In this document: in pieces, positions 1-6,525 of the stretch
Layout of the letters: each line of letters opens with the position of its first letter
How positions within the stretch are numbered: position 1 is the first letter of the stretch
Assembly (NCBI GenBank): GCA_964529445.1
Contig: CAZGWJ010000110.1
Coordinates: forward strand, 1 to 7,418
Reading direction: 5' to 3'
From: CAZGWJ01 sp964529445
Lineage (GTDB): Bacteria > Oederibacteriota > Muellerivitia > Muellerivitales > Muellerivitaceae
DNA length: 7,418 nt
Notes under the pieces: generated by a model
Told to the model about the DNA's origin: nothing
What the model saw: the letters and a program-made list of their open reading frames with translations, nothing else
The model's database searches: none
Program-made: the position numbers and the translations under genes

Positions 1-12
1 GGACGACGAGGA

Positions 13-41
13 TTGACGGGACCTGCCCGGAAGGGTATCCT
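13..41 (+). promoter_or_regulatory. Candidate sigma70-type promoter ahead of the LysM gene
   Basis: TTGACG (13-18) matches five of six bases of the -35 consensus. It is followed by a 17-base spacer and TATCCT (36-41), which matches four of six bases of the -10 consensus. Transcription would start near 48-50, giving a leader of about 95 bases before the ATG at 144. The leader holds a short GC-rich dyad (GGGCG 75-79, CGCCC 86-90) with no T-run after it, so it does not look like a terminator. This is a match by eye only. The sigma factors of this organism are unknown, and GC-rich genomes often use divergent promoters. Confidence 0.35.
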
Positions 42-130
42 TTGCTGAACATCTGTCAGGGTTGTCATACCGGAGGGCGCCCCGACGCCCCGATCACCGG
101 GCATCCACCGATTGGTGTGAATCAACAGAA

Positions 131-136
131 AAGGAG
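131..136 (+). promoter_or_regulatory. Shine-Dalgarno that sets the LysM gene start
   Basis: AAGGAG lies seven bases before the ATG at 144. It is the only good ribosome-binding site in this reading frame, which is open from the window edge. It places the start directly at the signal peptide and excludes the upstream in-frame TTG at 42. Confidence 0.8.
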
Positions 137-143
137 ACCGAAC

Positions 144-551
144 ATGAAAAAAACCGTCCTGATGATCTCGGCGCTGTGCCTCGCATTCGCCGCGAGCGCC
201 TGCACCACCAAGAGGGTGGAAGGCACGAAGGTCCCGGTCAAGAAGACCACGACCACCCCGAAGAAATCCTCCTCCCCGGCGGACTCGCATGACGTGGTCA
301 AGGGCGACACGCTCTGGGACATCTCCGGAAGCGGCTCGGCGTATTCCGACAACATGCAGTGGCCCCTGCTTTTCAAGTACAACCGGGACATCATCAAGGA
401 CCCGGACCTCATCTACCCGGGCCAGAACCTGAAGATCCAGAAGAACGTCACCGAGGACGAGGTGAAGCGGGCCCGCAAGGCGGCCTCCGACACGCCTCCT
501 TACCAGCCTCACACCACACCTCGCGAGACATTGCCGCTGGACTACTTCTGA
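144..551 (+). CDS. LysM-domain lipoprotein, probable peptidoglycan binder
   Basis: This encodes a 135-residue exported protein. Residues 1-19 form a lipoprotein-type signal peptide: KK, a hydrophobic stretch, then ASA before Cys20. The lipobox is imperfect because -3 is Ala rather than Leu. Residues 21-48 are a Lys/Thr/Ser/Pro-rich tether containing TTTT and SSS. Residues 49-99 are one LysM domain, recognised by HDVVKGDTLWDIS at its start and by the DPDLIYPGQNLKI ending typical of the family. The tail (100-135) is charged, then Pro/Thr-rich. LysM domains bind the glycan strands of peptidoglycan, so the likely role is a periplasmic, membrane-anchored peptidoglycan contact (inference). The gene is followed by 41 bases and then the TPR gene, so it may be the first gene of the operon or may be partly separated from it by the dyad at 572-648. 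No enzyme domain is visible. The LysM call is firm, but the lipid anchor is less so. Confidence 0.85.
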   Translation: MKKTVLMISALCLAFAASACTTKRVEGTKVPVKKTTTTPKKSSSPADSHDVVKGDTLWDISGSGSAYSDNMQWPLLFKYNRDIIKDPDLIYPGQNLKIQKNVTEDEVKRARKAASDTPPYQPHTTPRETLPLDYF

Positions 552-571
552 TCCTTTCTTTCAGGGAACCG

Positions 572-658
572 AAGGACGGGGAAGAACGTCCCATGCCTGT
601 GCGAATGATCCACTCCTGCACCGGCCCCGTGGGAACTTCCCCGTCCTTTTCGTTTTTT
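572..658 (+). promoter_or_regulatory. Long inverted repeat over the TPR gene start; candidate attenuator or translational switch
   Basis: A perfect 13-base inverted repeat is visible. AAGGACGGGGAAG (572-584) is the reverse complement of CTTCCCCGTCCTT (636-648). The right arm runs into a T-rich stretch (TTTT 647-650, then TTTTTT 653-658), as in an intrinsic terminator, although the loop is long (585-635). Inside it, TCCCA (589-593) can also pair with TGGGA (630-634). The left arm contains the only Shine-Dalgarno-like sequence (GGGGAAGA, 578-585 minus the last base) for the ATG at 593. A competing small hairpin, GGACG 574-578 with CGTCC 587-591, would leave that sequence in its loop. The two folds share GGACG and exclude each other. 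The pairing is seen directly, but regulatory use is inferred. It could be the terminator of the LysM transcript, an attenuator for the operon, or a translational switch. Confidence 0.5.
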
Positions 659-3610
659 GTCCGACCCTGCTTCCTGATCCTGTTCCTGGTTTCGACCCTC
701 CTTGGGGTTCCGCGCGCGGAATCGACCCCGACAGGACTCCCGCCCCCGCGATCCATCGAGATCGGCCGGGCCTTGATGGACGCCCGCACCTACCGGTTGG
801 CCATGGACCGTTTCATGGAAGTCCAGGAGGGGAGTTCCGGACTTCCGGAGAAGGCCCAGGCCCTGGCCCGGGTGGGCGAGGCCCGGATGCGCAACGGGGA
901 CTATGCCGCCGCCTACGACGCCTTTCGTTCCTCGCTCCGGCTCGCGCCCCTCGCCCTTTCATCGCCGGACCTCGAATTTCGTTCCGCCGTCGCCCTCGTC
1001 CACCTGAAAAGTCATCGGACCGCCCTCTACGAATTCGAGCGTTATGAGACCCGCCATCCTTCGAGCCCGCTTCTCGCCGATGTCCGTTTCTGGAAGGGCG
1101 AGGCGCTCTACCAACTCGAGGATTACAAGGCGGCCCAAGCCGAATACGACGCCATCGTCCGGGATCACCCCGGCTATCCCTACCTGGACCTGGTCCGTTA
1201 CCTCCGGGCCTGGTGCTCCTTCCGGCTGGACGACCTCGATCCCGCCTGGTCGGGATTCTCGAAGGTCTCTTCCGATGCGCAAGACCCGCGGCTCAGACGC
1301 TTGGCCGCCTTCCAGGCGGCCGAAACGCTTTTCCGCCGGGCCGAATACGCCAAGGCGTCCGCCGCCTACGGCGATTACCTGAAGGAGAACCCCGGGGATG
1401 ATCTCGTGCCGGCGGCTCTTTACGGTCTGGGATGGTCCCTGGAGAAGGAAGGGAAGTCGGCCAAGGCATTGGAGTCCTACGCCCGGATCGTCGAATCCCA
1501 CGGTTCGCATCCGCTGGCGCCCTGGGCTTCCGTTCGCCGGGGCGCTCTTCACCAGGCCAGGGGAGCGAAGAAGGAAGCTCGCGAAGCCTATGAGACGGCC
1601 CTCCGGCTCTCGGAGAACCGCCCGCCGGCCGACCTGGCCCTCTACGGCCTGGGATGGATCGACTATACCGGCGACGATTTCGATTCGGCCCTCGGGCGTT
1701 TCGAAAGCGTGGCTGCCTTCACCCCTCCCTCGCCCGTGCATTGGGATGCCCGCTTCCTCGCGGGTGGATGCCTCTACCGCCAAGCGAGATACCCCGAGGC
1801 GAAGGAAGCCTATCTTCGCGTCGGCGAGAAAGCCCCGGATGAGATGCGCTGGGCCGCCGCGTACTGGGCGGGTTGGTGCGACCTGGCATCCAACGAACCG
1901 GGAAAAGCGCTGGTCACCTTCAGGGACCTGGCCGATTCCATCGGTGCGGCCAACGCATGGAAATCCCGTTCCCTCTGGGCCCTGGGCGAGGCCGCCTACC
2001 GGTTCGGGGACTTGAAGCGGGCCCTGAACGCCTACGAGAGCGCCCTGGAGATTCCCAAGAGCCCCGTCGCCGCCGAGAGCCACAACGGCGCGGGATGGAG
2101 CCTCTTCGGTCTGGCGCGCTACGAGGAATCGCTCCGGCATTTCCAGGAAACCCTCCGCATGGCGCCGCGTTCCGAACTCGCTCCCGAAGCGCGCCTCAGG
2201 AGCGGTGATTGCCTCTACAACCTCCGCCGTTACGAGGAAGCACGGGTCCAATACGAGAAGGTGCCGAAGGAGCCGGACCCGATCGCCTGGATGGACGCCC
2301 GGGAACAGCTCGGTTGGTGTCATTTCCGCCAGGAGCAGTTCGGCAAGGCCCGCGCCGCCTGGGAGGACCTTCTCGCCGACGCGGGAGCCACGGATCGTCG
2401 CGTGAGACTCACCTACTGGTCGGCCTGGTCCCATTTCAGGAGCAAGGATTTCGACGGGGCCGCCCGCATCTTCGGGAAGGTGGTGGAACTCGCTCCGGAC
2501 GACGCCCTGGCGGCGGAGGCCTCCCTGCGGAAAGCGGACAGCCAGTACAACGGGAAGCGGTTCAAGGATGCCGTCGATTCCTATGATGCGTTCATCCGCA
2601 CCTACCCGGGCCATCCCCTCGTTCCCGACGCCCTCTACGGGTTGCAATGGTCCTACGAGAAGCTGGGACTCCAGGAGGAGGCCTTGGGCGCGGCCCGCCG
2701 GTTCCTCGAGCAGTATCCGGAAAGCGAATATGCCGCCGACGTCCAGTACCGTTTGGCCGAATCCCTGTACCACGCCAAGAAGTACCAGGCCGCCATCGAC
2801 GAGTTCCAGAAAATGGCGGGGAAGTATCCCGACAGTCCCAACGCCCCTCGGGCCCAGTTCTGGACGGCCACCGCCCTCTCCAACATGGGGCGCACCGAGG
2901 AGGCGGCCGAAGGATTCCGGACGCTCCTCCGGAAATGGCCGGGGGATCCCCTCGCCTTGGAAGCCCGGTTCAGTCTCGGATCCGTCCTCTTCCAGAAGAA
3001 GGATTTCTCGAAAGCCCGCGTCGAATTCCGAAAGGTCTTCGAGGATTTCCCGAAACACCGCCTCGCGCCGCACGCGCTCTTCAATGCCGCCGTCTGCGAG
3101 AAGGAGATGGGGCACCCGCGGGATGCCTTGGTCTATTTCCAGCGGATCCGCAAGGAATTTCCCGGCGATCCCCTGTCCGATGAGGCCTCCCTCCAGGCCG
3201 GGATCCTGCTGGAATCCGTCGGCCGCCTGGAGGAGGCCCTGGGCGCCTACGCTCAGGCCCGGGAATTGAAGAACCCGAAGCTGTCGGTCGAGGCCACCTT
3301 CTATCACGCGGACCTCCTGAAGCGGATGAAACGCTACGACGCGGCCGTGAAGGAATTCAACCGACTGACCGTTCGCTATCCCAAGGAGGGGGAATGGTGC
3401 GTGACCGCCATGGCGAAAGTGGCCGAGATCCACGAGGAACAGGGAAAGTACTCGAAAGCGGCCGACGAGTACCGGCGGATCCTCCGGTACACGGGCGTGA
3501 AGACCTGGCGGGATGCGGCGCAGAAGCGCCTCAAGGCCCTCGAACCCTACCTGCGCTCGAGCGCGACTCCCACCGGCACGTCACCCGCCCCGAAGGAGGC
3601 CCGCCCGTGA
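593..3610 (+). CDS. Exported 25-unit tetratricopeptide-repeat (TPR) protein
   Basis: This encodes a 1005-residue protein. A hydrophobic stretch at about residues 20-38, followed by GVPRA-ES, is a signal peptide with probable cleavage after Ala42, so it should be periplasmic or outer-membrane associated. From residue 55 to 975 it is almost entirely about 25 tandem helical units of 34-39 residues. They have the TPR pattern of small residue/Gly in helix A, Y/F-x-x-A in helix B, and a closing Pro before the next unit, in the style of BamD/CpoB-type TPRs. The last 30 residues are a Ser/Thr/Pro-rich tail. No catalytic domain is seen, so a scaffold role is likely. The ATG at 593 is chosen because it has the only nearby Shine-Dalgarno-like sequence (GGGGAAGA, about 578-584) and keeps the signal peptide. 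ATG 605 is the alternative. The reading frame stays open upstream to 359, but that part overlaps the LysM gene and is not credible. The stop overlaps the next start (GTGA), indicating translational coupling to the barrel gene. TPR partners of Tol/Ton motors such as CpoB are known, but this is far longer. Confidence 0.9.
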   Translation: MPVRMIHSCTGPVGTSPSFSFFVRPCFLILFLVSTLLGVPRAESTPTGLPPPRSIEIGRALMDARTYRLAMDRFMEVQEGSSGLPEKAQALARVGEARMRNGDYAAAYDAFRSSLRLAPLALSSPDLEFRSAVALVHLKSHRTALYEFERYETRHPSSPLLADVRFWKGEALYQLEDYKAAQAEYDAIVRDHPGYPYLDLVRYLRAWCSFRLDDLDPAWSGFSKVSSDAQDPRLRRLAAFQAAETLFRRAEYAKASAAYGDYLKENPGDDLVPAALYGLGWSLEKEGKSAKALESYARIVESHGSHPLAPWASVRRGALHQARGAKKEAREAYETALRLSENRPPADLALYGLGWIDYTGDDFDSALGRFESVAAFTPPSPVHWDARFLAGGCLYRQARYPEAKEAYLRVGEKAPDEMRWAAAYWAGWCDLASNEPGKALVTFRDLADSIGAANAWKSRSLWALGEAAYRFGDLKRALNAYESALEIPKSPVAAESHNGAGWSLFGLARYEESLRHFQETLRMAPRSELAPEARLRSGDCLYNLRRYEEARVQYEKVPKEPDPIAWMDAREQLGWCHFRQEQFGKARAAWEDLLADAGATDRRVRLTYWSAWSHFRSKDFDGAARIFGKVVELAPDDALAAEASLRKADSQYNGKRFKDAVDSYDAFIRTYPGHPLVPDALYGLQWSYEKLGLQEEALGAARRFLEQYPESEYAADVQYRLAESLYHAKKYQAAIDEFQKMAGKYPDSPNAPRAQFWTATALSNMGRTEEAAEGFRTLLRKWPGDPLALEARFSLGSVLFQKKDFSKARVEFRKVFEDFPKHRLAPHALFNAAVCEKEMGHPRDALVYFQRIRKEFPGDPLSDEASLQAGILLESVGRLEEALGAYAQARELKNPKLSVEATFYHADLLKRMKRYDAAVKEFNRLTVRYPKEGEWCVTAMAKVAEIHEEQGKYSKAADEYRRILRYTGVKTWRDAAQKRLKALEPYLRSSATPTGTSPAPKEARP
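755..3517 (+). repeat. Tandem TPR-coding repeat array, about 25 units of roughly 110 bases
   Basis: Residues 55-975 of the TPR protein can be cut into 25 consecutive units averaging about 37 residues. The starts (residue numbers) are 55, 89, 128, 165, 202, 239, 276, 313, 349, 387, 423, 459, 497, 534, 570, 606, 644, 681, 718, 755, 792, 829, 866, 902 and 940. The repeats are clear in protein but diverged in DNA, so this is an old array and not a recently expanded satellite. Units 4-15 alternate between two types (see findings). Unit borders are set by eye and could shift by a few residues. Confidence 0.8.
3593..3599 (+). promoter_or_regulatory. Shine-Dalgarno that sets the GTG start of the barrel gene
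   Basis: AAGGAGG is a full-strength ribosome-binding site seven bases before GTG 3607. The GTG sits in GTGA, overlapping the TGA stop of the TPR gene. It fixes the start at a signal peptide and rules out the longer in-frame ATG at 3394, whose product would begin inside the TPR gene with a non-secretory sequence. Confidence 0.85.
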
Positions 3611-5385
3611 AGGTTTCGACGCCGGGACCGCTCGCCGCCTTTTTCCTCGCGTTCATCGCGGCCTTTCCCGTTCCGGGAAGCGCCTTCGCGGAGGATCGGA
3701 TCCCCCAGCGGGAGCCCGCCCTGTCCTCCACCCGGGCGACCGCGGAACCCACGCCTTCGGCGGAAGGTATCCCGACAAGGACCCGGTCGGCCCCCCGGGA
3801 AGGGGAGATGACCGAAGCCAAGCCCCGTCCCACGAAGATCCCCGAGTTCACGCTTCCGGAGGTCGTCATCACGGGCGAGAATCAGCTCACCATTGGGGCC
3901 AAGCGATTGGAGCGTTCCCGCGATGATGTCACCATCGGGACCCGAGAACTCCGGGGTTTGGACCGCCCTTCCGACGACCTCCCCGGCCTCGAGAAGAGGT
4001 TGACGGGTCTCTCGGCCCGACCCGGCGACGATCCCCGCCGTTCAACGCTCATCCTTCATCCCGGGGCCGGAACACCCTCCTCCCTGGGCGGGTGGGCCCT
4101 CTACGGGCACGAAACCGACAGGGCTCGCGGCGTTCTGATGGGGGACTGGGCCGATTCCCGGGGAGAAACCGTCGCAACGGGGCGCATCCGCGAGAAGCGC
4201 CAAGGATACGGCTTGGACGTCACCGTGTTCCCAGCCCGGAACCTCGACCTGAAATTCGTCCGCGAATATTCGCGTAGGACCGTGGACCTGCCCTATTCCG
4301 CTTCGACCCTGGAACGCCGTGGTGCGGCCTTCTCCGCCCGGGCTGACTGGCGATTTCACGAGGGATGGAGGACCGTTCTCCGGGCCGCCGCGAGGGACCT
4401 GCCCATCGAGTCGGGGGACGGTTCGGCCCGGATCCGTTTGAGGGAACCCGAGGCGTCCTGGGGATTCCATGGCGATTTCCGCCACCCCTTCCTGGAGGGG
4501 ATGGACCTGGAGGGAGTATTTCTCCGCTCCCTGTGCGAACCGGCCACCGGGGTCAGCCGTTCCGACCGTTTTCATGGTCATTTGGCCCTTCGACTGAAGG
4601 CCGGATCGCACGTGAGCGCCCTGGCCAGGGCCGGAGCGATGCGCGCAACAGGCTTCGACTTTCCTCCCCGCCTGGACGCCCAGGGTACCCTGTCCATTCT
4701 GATGGGTTCCTCGACCCGTCTGGGCATGACCTTCCGAAGGGAAAGGGAAATCCAACGGATGCACGCCCCGTTCCTGGACTCGCTCTATGCGGTTCCGCTC
4801 TCGGGCTTGACCCCTCCGCTCGACGTCCAAAGGGAGTTCATCCTCGAGATCGCCCGTAAGATCGGGGAGCGCTGGCTTGTTGGCCTCAAACATCGGCAAG
4901 GCCGATGGGGAAACCGGGCGCAATGGACCGACGCCTCGGGGGGGGAGGACCCGGTTTACCTGCGAACGATCCAGACCCTGGACGAAGTGGATTTCCGCCG
5001 GATCGCCTCCAGCATCGAATTCATCCCGTCCGAAGGGTGGACCGTGGAAGCCCGTCACGAATGGCAATGGGTCGAAGAGGTCTCCGGTTCCCGGCTCGTC
5101 ACCGACACGCCGCTCCACGAAGCGTCCCTCGGCGTCCGGCGCCGCTGGGACCGTTGGGAATCCTCGGGACGTCTGGGAGGATGCTCGCCGATGAACGCGC
5201 ACGGGGACTTCCCGGGGACCTACGGGTCCCGGCTGATGCTGGACCTGGATGCCCGATACCGATGGACCCAACGCCTTTCGCTTTGGGGACAGTCTTCCAA
5301 CATCACGGGACGCCGCTACGAATCGATCCCGGGATACCCCGCAACGCGCCATCAGATCCTGGCCGGTTTCGAGGTGATCCTCTGA
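3607..5385 (+). CDS. TonB-box-bearing outer-membrane beta-barrel protein, apparently lacking a plug domain
   Basis: This encodes a 592-residue protein starting at GTG. Residues 1-28 are a signal peptide (hydrophobic 8-22, cleavage after AFA). Residues 29-80 are a Pro/Thr/Arg-rich linker. Residues 82-90 read TLPEVVITG, closely resembling the TonB box and 'EVVVTG' lead of TonB-dependent receptors. A charged stretch follows (91-147). From about residue 147 to the end the sequence alternates polar and hydrophobic residues in short segments rich in Gly, Trp, Tyr and Arg, as in an outer-membrane barrel. The last strands (SSNITGRRYESIPGYPATR, then a strand ending EVIL) strongly resemble the C-terminus of TonB-dependent receptors such as BtuB. 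A standard receptor has a roughly 120-150-residue plug between box and barrel, and here only about 60 residues separate them, with no recognisable plug motifs. The gene is translationally coupled to the TPR gene and sits upstream of exbB-exbD-tonB. No substrate can be inferred. Barrel identity is fairly sure, and the receptor relationship is likely. Confidence 0.75.
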   Translation: MKVSTPGPLAAFFLAFIAAFPVPGSAFAEDRIPQREPALSSTRATAEPTPSAEGIPTRTRSAPREGEMTEAKPRPTKIPEFTLPEVVITGENQLTIGAKRLERSRDDVTIGTRELRGLDRPSDDLPGLEKRLTGLSARPGDDPRRSTLILHPGAGTPSSLGGWALYGHETDRARGVLMGDWADSRGETVATGRIREKRQGYGLDVTVFPARNLDLKFVREYSRRTVDLPYSASTLERRGAAFSARADWRFHEGWRTVLRAAARDLPIESGDGSARIRLREPEASWGFHGDFRHPFLEGMDLEGVFLRSLCEPATGVSRSDRFHGHLALRLKAGSHVSALARAGAMRATGFDFPPRLDAQGTLSILMGSSTRLGMTFRREREIQRMHAPFLDSLYAVPLSGLTPPLDVQREFILEIARKIGERWLVGLKHRQGRWGNRAQWTDASGGEDPVYLRTIQTLDEVDFRRIASSIEFIPSEGWTVEARHEWQWVEEVSGSRLVTDTPLHEASLGVRRRWDRWESSGRLGGCSPMNAHGDFPGTYGSRLMLDLDARYRWTQRLSLWGQSSNITGRRYESIPGYPATRHQILAGFEVIL

Positions 5386-5458
5386 CGTCGACGGTGGTTC
5401 CATGAGCATGTCACGGGTGGTAGGATGAACGGGTTTTCATAACCGAAGGAGGCGGGGA

Positions 5459-6073
5459 ATGGCTCACGATTTCTCACTTTGGCAGGTCATCCTGAAGGGC
5501 GGCTGGACCATCGGACTGCTCCTCCTGATGTCCATCCTGGTCTTCGGCGTCCTGATCGAGCGCTGGAGGGCCTTCCGACGCGCTTCGCGCGACCGGGACG
5601 AGTTGATGACGTCCCTAGACCCCTTCCTCTCGGACAAGGACATCGAGAGGGCCTTGAAGTCCCTGGAGGAGGACGCTTCGCTCCTGGGGAGAACCGCCCA
5701 GGCCGGACTGGCCGCCCGGCTGGCAAAGCGGGACACGACCCGGGCGATGGAACGCAGCGCCAAGTCCGGGCTGATCGGCCTTGAGACGAACCTGGCGATG
5801 CTCGGGACCATCGGGAGCATCGCACCCTTCGTGGGACTCTTCGGGACCGTCCTGGGGATCATCCGGGCCTTCCGGGACCTGGCCTTGGCCAACGCCGGCG
5901 GGGCCGCCGTGGTGTCCCAGGGGATCGCCGAAGCCCTCGTGGCCACGGCCGCCGGCCTCTTCGTGGCCATCAGCGCGGTCGTGATCTTCAATTCCTTCCA
6001 ATCGGGCCTGGAACGCCTCGCCCGGGAAGCGGAACTCCTGATCTCCGACCTCGCGGAGCGGCTCGACCGATGA
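5459..6073 (+). CDS. exbB: ExbB/TolQ/MotA-family proton-channel subunit
   Basis: This encodes a 204-residue inner-membrane protein with the family's three membrane helices: TM1 at about 16-34, TM2 at about 115-135 and TM3 at about 157-178. A cytoplasmic loop of roughly 80 charged residues lies between TM1 and TM2. TM2 carries IAPFVGLFGTVLGII, the family signature, with Thr130 at the place of the conserved channel threonine. TM3 carries EALVATAAGLFVAISAVVIFN, with Glu158 and Thr163 in the conserved positions. ExbB forms a pentamer around ExbD and conducts protons to drive TonB. The ATG is preceded by AAGGAGG (5446-5452) at a six-base spacing. It overlaps exbD by four bases (ATGA). Pairing with a TonB protein favours ExbB over TolQ, although the family does not separate cleanly by sequence alone. 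The length is slightly short for ExbB but normal for the wider family. Confidence 0.93.
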   Translation: MAHDFSLWQVILKGGWTIGLLLLMSILVFGVLIERWRAFRRASRDRDELMTSLDPFLSDKDIERALKSLEEDASLLGRTAQAGLAARLAKRDTTRAMERSAKSGLIGLETNLAMLGTIGSIAPFVGLFGTVLGIIRAFRDLALANAGGAAVVSQGIAEALVATAAGLFVAISAVVIFNSFQSGLERLAREAELLISDLAERLDR

Positions 6074-6516
6074 GCTCCCCCCTGCGCCAGAAGCCCCGCA
6101 TCATGACGGAGATCAACATGGTCCCGTTCACGGACGTCGTGCTGGTCCTCCTGGTCATCTTCATGGTCACCACCCCCTTCCTCTTCCAGGGCGCCTTCCA
6201 GGTGAACCTCCCGAAGGTGGCCGCCCCCAATGCCAACGTGCCGGAGGCCATCACCCTGGCCGTGTCCACCGCAGGGGCCGTCTTCCTGAACGGGGTCGAG
6301 ACCCCGATGACCTCCCTGGAATCGTCCCTTTCCGCGATCCTGAAGGAGCGCCCCACGGCCCAGGTCATGATCGAGGCGGATCGGAACGTCCCCCACGGCA
6401 CCATCATGGCCGTTCTTTCTAAGGCCTACGCGGCCGGCGTTCCCCGGCTGGGCATCGCCGTGGAGCAGGATTCCAATCCCGGTGCGCCCAAGGACGAAAC
6501 AGCGCCCAACCCCTGA
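6070..6516 (+). CDS. exbD: ExbD/TolR-family motor subunit
   Basis: This encodes a 148-residue protein with a short cytoplasmic N-terminus, one membrane helix (about 19-40) and a periplasmic domain. The signature EINMVPFTDVVLVLLVIFMV is present. Asp22 in the helix corresponds to the essential proton-carrying aspartate of ExbD (Asp25 in E. coli). The motif VNLPKV follows the helix, as is usual. The periplasmic part continues through an IEADRNVPHGTIMAVL segment, which is the conserved 'vxIrADxxvxyg' region of the family. The last 15 or so residues are a Pro/Asp tail. Its ATG overlaps the exbB stop. A GGAG (6055-6058) lies 11 bases upstream, so reinitiation from exbB probably matters. ExbD couples proton flow through the ExbB pentamer to TonB movement. 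All key residues look intact. Confidence 0.93.
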   Translation: MSSPLRQKPRIMTEINMVPFTDVVLVLLVIFMVTTPFLFQGAFQVNLPKVAAPNANVPEAITLAVSTAGAVFLNGVETPMTSLESSLSAILKERPTAQVMIEADRNVPHGTIMAVLSKAYAAGVPRLGIAVEQDSNPGAPKDETAPNP

Positions 6517-6525
6517 GGTCCGGTC

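Noticed and set aside
2..16. Codons reading DDED then TGA at the very start, a possible tail of an upstream gene
   Set aside because: Only four codons are visible, which is far too little to support a gene. The stop also overlaps the candidate -35 element.
75..90. GGGCG/CGCCC hairpin in the leader, considered as a terminator or riboswitch part
   Set aside because: The stem is only five bases with no T-run. I could not match the leader to the c-di-GMP (GEMM) or cobalamin riboswitch consensus.
42..143. In-frame upstream extension of the LysM gene containing a CxxCH (haem-like) motif at 54-68
   Set aside because: The strong Shine-Dalgarno at 131-136 and the lipoprotein signal peptide beginning at ATG 144 show where translation starts. 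The CxxCH stands alone without a cytochrome context and is probably chance.
359..592. Longer N-terminus of the TPR protein starting inside the LysM gene
   Set aside because: It would overlap the LysM coding sequence out of frame and bury the signal peptide. No ribosome site supports it.
959..3433. 824-codon open frame on the - strand opposite the TPR gene
   Set aside because: GC-rich codon bias keeps the antisense frame open. It has no plausible ribosome site or domain, while the + strand shows an unmistakable TPR array.
4891..4907. Perfect 7-base inverted repeat (CATCGGC / GCCGATG, 3-base loop) inside the barrel gene
   Set aside because: There is no T-run after it and it lies within a clearly coding region. 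Short GC-rich dyads are expected in this composition.
6291..6306. Perfect dyad CGGGGTC-GA-GACCCCG inside exbD
   Set aside because: It is coding sequence for NGVETP in a conserved frame, with no T-tract and no regulatory context.
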